A DNA stretch of 5,520 nt from Candidatus Competibacteraceae bacterium (lineage in GTDB: Bacteria; Pseudomonadota; Gammaproteobacteria; Competibacterales; Competibacteraceae): the NCBI GenBank assembly GCA_020445045.1, contig JAGRHI010000212.1, forward strand, positions 1-5,520. Direction: 5' to 3'. The notes beneath the pieces were generated by a model. It worked only from the letters and a program-made list of their open reading frames with translations. It was not told the origin of the DNA and ran no database searches. Numbering within the stretch: the stretch's first letter is position 1; each line of letters begins with the position of its first letter. Positions 4,686-5,520 of this stretch are shown here, in pieces. Position numbers and translations under genes: made by a program.

Positions 4686-5520
4686 ACGATGTGGACTACG
4701 ATCTGCTGATCGTTGGCGGCGGCATGGTCGGCGCCAGCCTGGCCTGCGCGCTGGACGGTCAGGATTTGCGGATCGGTCTGGTCGAGGCCGCGCCGCCGAC
4801 CGTCAGCGCACATCCTAGCTATGACGATCGCACCCTGGCCCTGGCGCAGGGAACCCGACGCATCTTCCAGACCCTGGGTCTGTGGGAAACGCTGGCCGCC
4901 ACCGCCACCCCGATCCGCCAAATCCATATTTCCGAGCGCGGTAGCCCCGGCTTTGCCCACCTCGACTGCCGCGACGAGGGCGTGGAGGCACTGGGTTACG
5001 TCGCCGAGGCACGGCTGATCGGCGCGGCGCTGCTGGCAAAACTGCCGACCTTGGGCAACGTGGAACTGCTCTGCCCGGCCCGACTGGAAACCGTGCGCAT
5101 CGAGCCGGATACCGCCTGTATCGACGTCCGTTTTGCCGACGAACGGACGGTGGAACTGCGGACCCGTTTGCTGGTGGCCGCCGACGGCGCTCGCTCGCCG
5201 GTGCGCGAACAGCTCGGCATCGCCGCCCTGCGCTGGGAGTATGGCCAACAGGCGGTGATCGCCAACGTCACCCCCACCCTACCCCATCGCTACGTCGCCT
5301 ACGAGCGCTTCACCCCGGACGGACCGGTGGCGCTGCTGCCCATGAGCGACAACCGCTGCGCGGTGGTCTGCACGGTCAGCGACGCCGAGGCGGCGGCGGT
5401 CCTGAATCTCGACGACGCCGGTTTCATCGCCCTGCTGCAACAACGATTCGGTGACCGGCTGGGGTCGTTTCTCCGCGTTGGTCGTCGGCAAGCCCATCCG
5501 CTGTTCCTGCTGAAAGCGCG
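4682..5520 (+). CDS. ubiH: 2-octaprenyl-6-methoxyphenol hydroxylase (UbiH), N-terminal part
   Basis: An FAD-dependent monooxygenase of the UbiH/COQ6 family. UbiH adds the C1 hydroxyl in aerobic ubiquinone synthesis, working with other Ubi proteins in a soluble or membrane-associated complex. The window holds 279 codons of about 400. Visible are the dinucleotide-binding DLLIVGGGMVGASLA (GxGxxG at 12-17), the FAD-contacting YDDRTLALAQGTRRIFQTLG segment near 47-66 and the second FAD motif LLVAADGARSPVREQLG with D168-G169. The frame is open to the last base. The ATG at 4682-4684 overlaps the pepP TGA, so translation is probably coupled. UbiH is preferred over the paralogues UbiI and UbiF because it directly follows pepP and because of the DDRTLALAQGT wording; the C-terminal motif that would help separate them is outside the window. 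Confidence 0.93.
   Translation, partial: MNDVDYDLLIVGGGMVGASLACALDGQDLRIGLVEAAPPTVSAHPSYDDRTLALAQGTRRIFQTLGLWETLAATATPIRQIHISERGSPGFAHLDCRDEGVEALGYVAEARLIGAALLAKLPTLGNVELLCPARLETVRIEPDTACIDVRFADERTVELRTRLLVAADGARSPVREQLGIAALRWEYGQQAVIANVTPTLPHRYVAYERFTPDGPVALLPMSDNRCAVVCTVSDAEAAAVLNLDDAGFIALLQQRFGDRLGSFLRVGRRQAHPLFLLKA

Noticed and set aside
4412..5248. Open frame of 278 codons on the minus strand
   Set aside because: It is antisense to the end of pepP and to ubiH, both of which show clear family motifs on the plus strand.

Overview
The window is a piece of chromosome from a GC-rich gammaproteobacterium. Three things point there: the gene set and order (ubiH-pepP-ygfB on one strand, facing a TIGR02449-type coiled-coil gene, zapA, 6S RNA and the 5-formyl-THF cyclo-ligase gene on the other), family-level sequence similarity, and the presence of aerobic ubiquinone biosynthesis. 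No genus can be named from the sequence alone. I see no mobile element, CRISPR array, tRNA, rRNA or sign of recent transfer. This is a conserved housekeeping block.

Layout. 1-677 (+): 3' end of ilvA (biosynthetic threonine ammonia-lyase), covering the end of the catalytic domain and both ACT-like regulatory domains. 674-1150 (-): an EVE-domain protein that runs tail-to-tail into ilvA, so the two stop codons overlap. 1162-1758 (-): 5-formyltetrahydrofolate cyclo-ligase (fau/ygfA). 1776-1801 (-): an intrinsic terminator. About 1813-2010 (-): 6S RNA (ssrS), which is not protein-coding and explains the gap between fau and zapA. 2038-2067 (-): probable 6S promoter, whose -10 overlaps the zapA stop. 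2039-2356 (-): zapA, starting at a TTG codon. 2353-2631 (-): short coiled-coil protein of TIGR02449 type. 2632-2752: divergent promoter region. 2753-3298 (+): ygfB-like UPF0149 protein. 3318-4685 (+): pepP. 4682-5520 (+): ubiH, running off the window.

How the parts fit. On the minus strand a coiled-coil gene and zapA form a translationally coupled pair for cell division. 6S RNA follows and represses the sigma70 holoenzyme in stationary phase. Folate-salvage (fau) and EVE genes follow that. On the plus strand ygfB, pepP and ubiH are closely packed (19-nt gap, then a 4-nt ATGA overlap) and look like one operon.

The most informative part is the 6S locus. It has a perfect 10-bp terminal stem, a conserved GAUAUUU at the expected template-start position, a 3' hairpin that competes with an alternative pairing, and its own terminator only about 15 nt before fau. 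That placement raises the question of how fau is expressed. No clearly novel system was found; the findings are local regulatory observations in a known locus.
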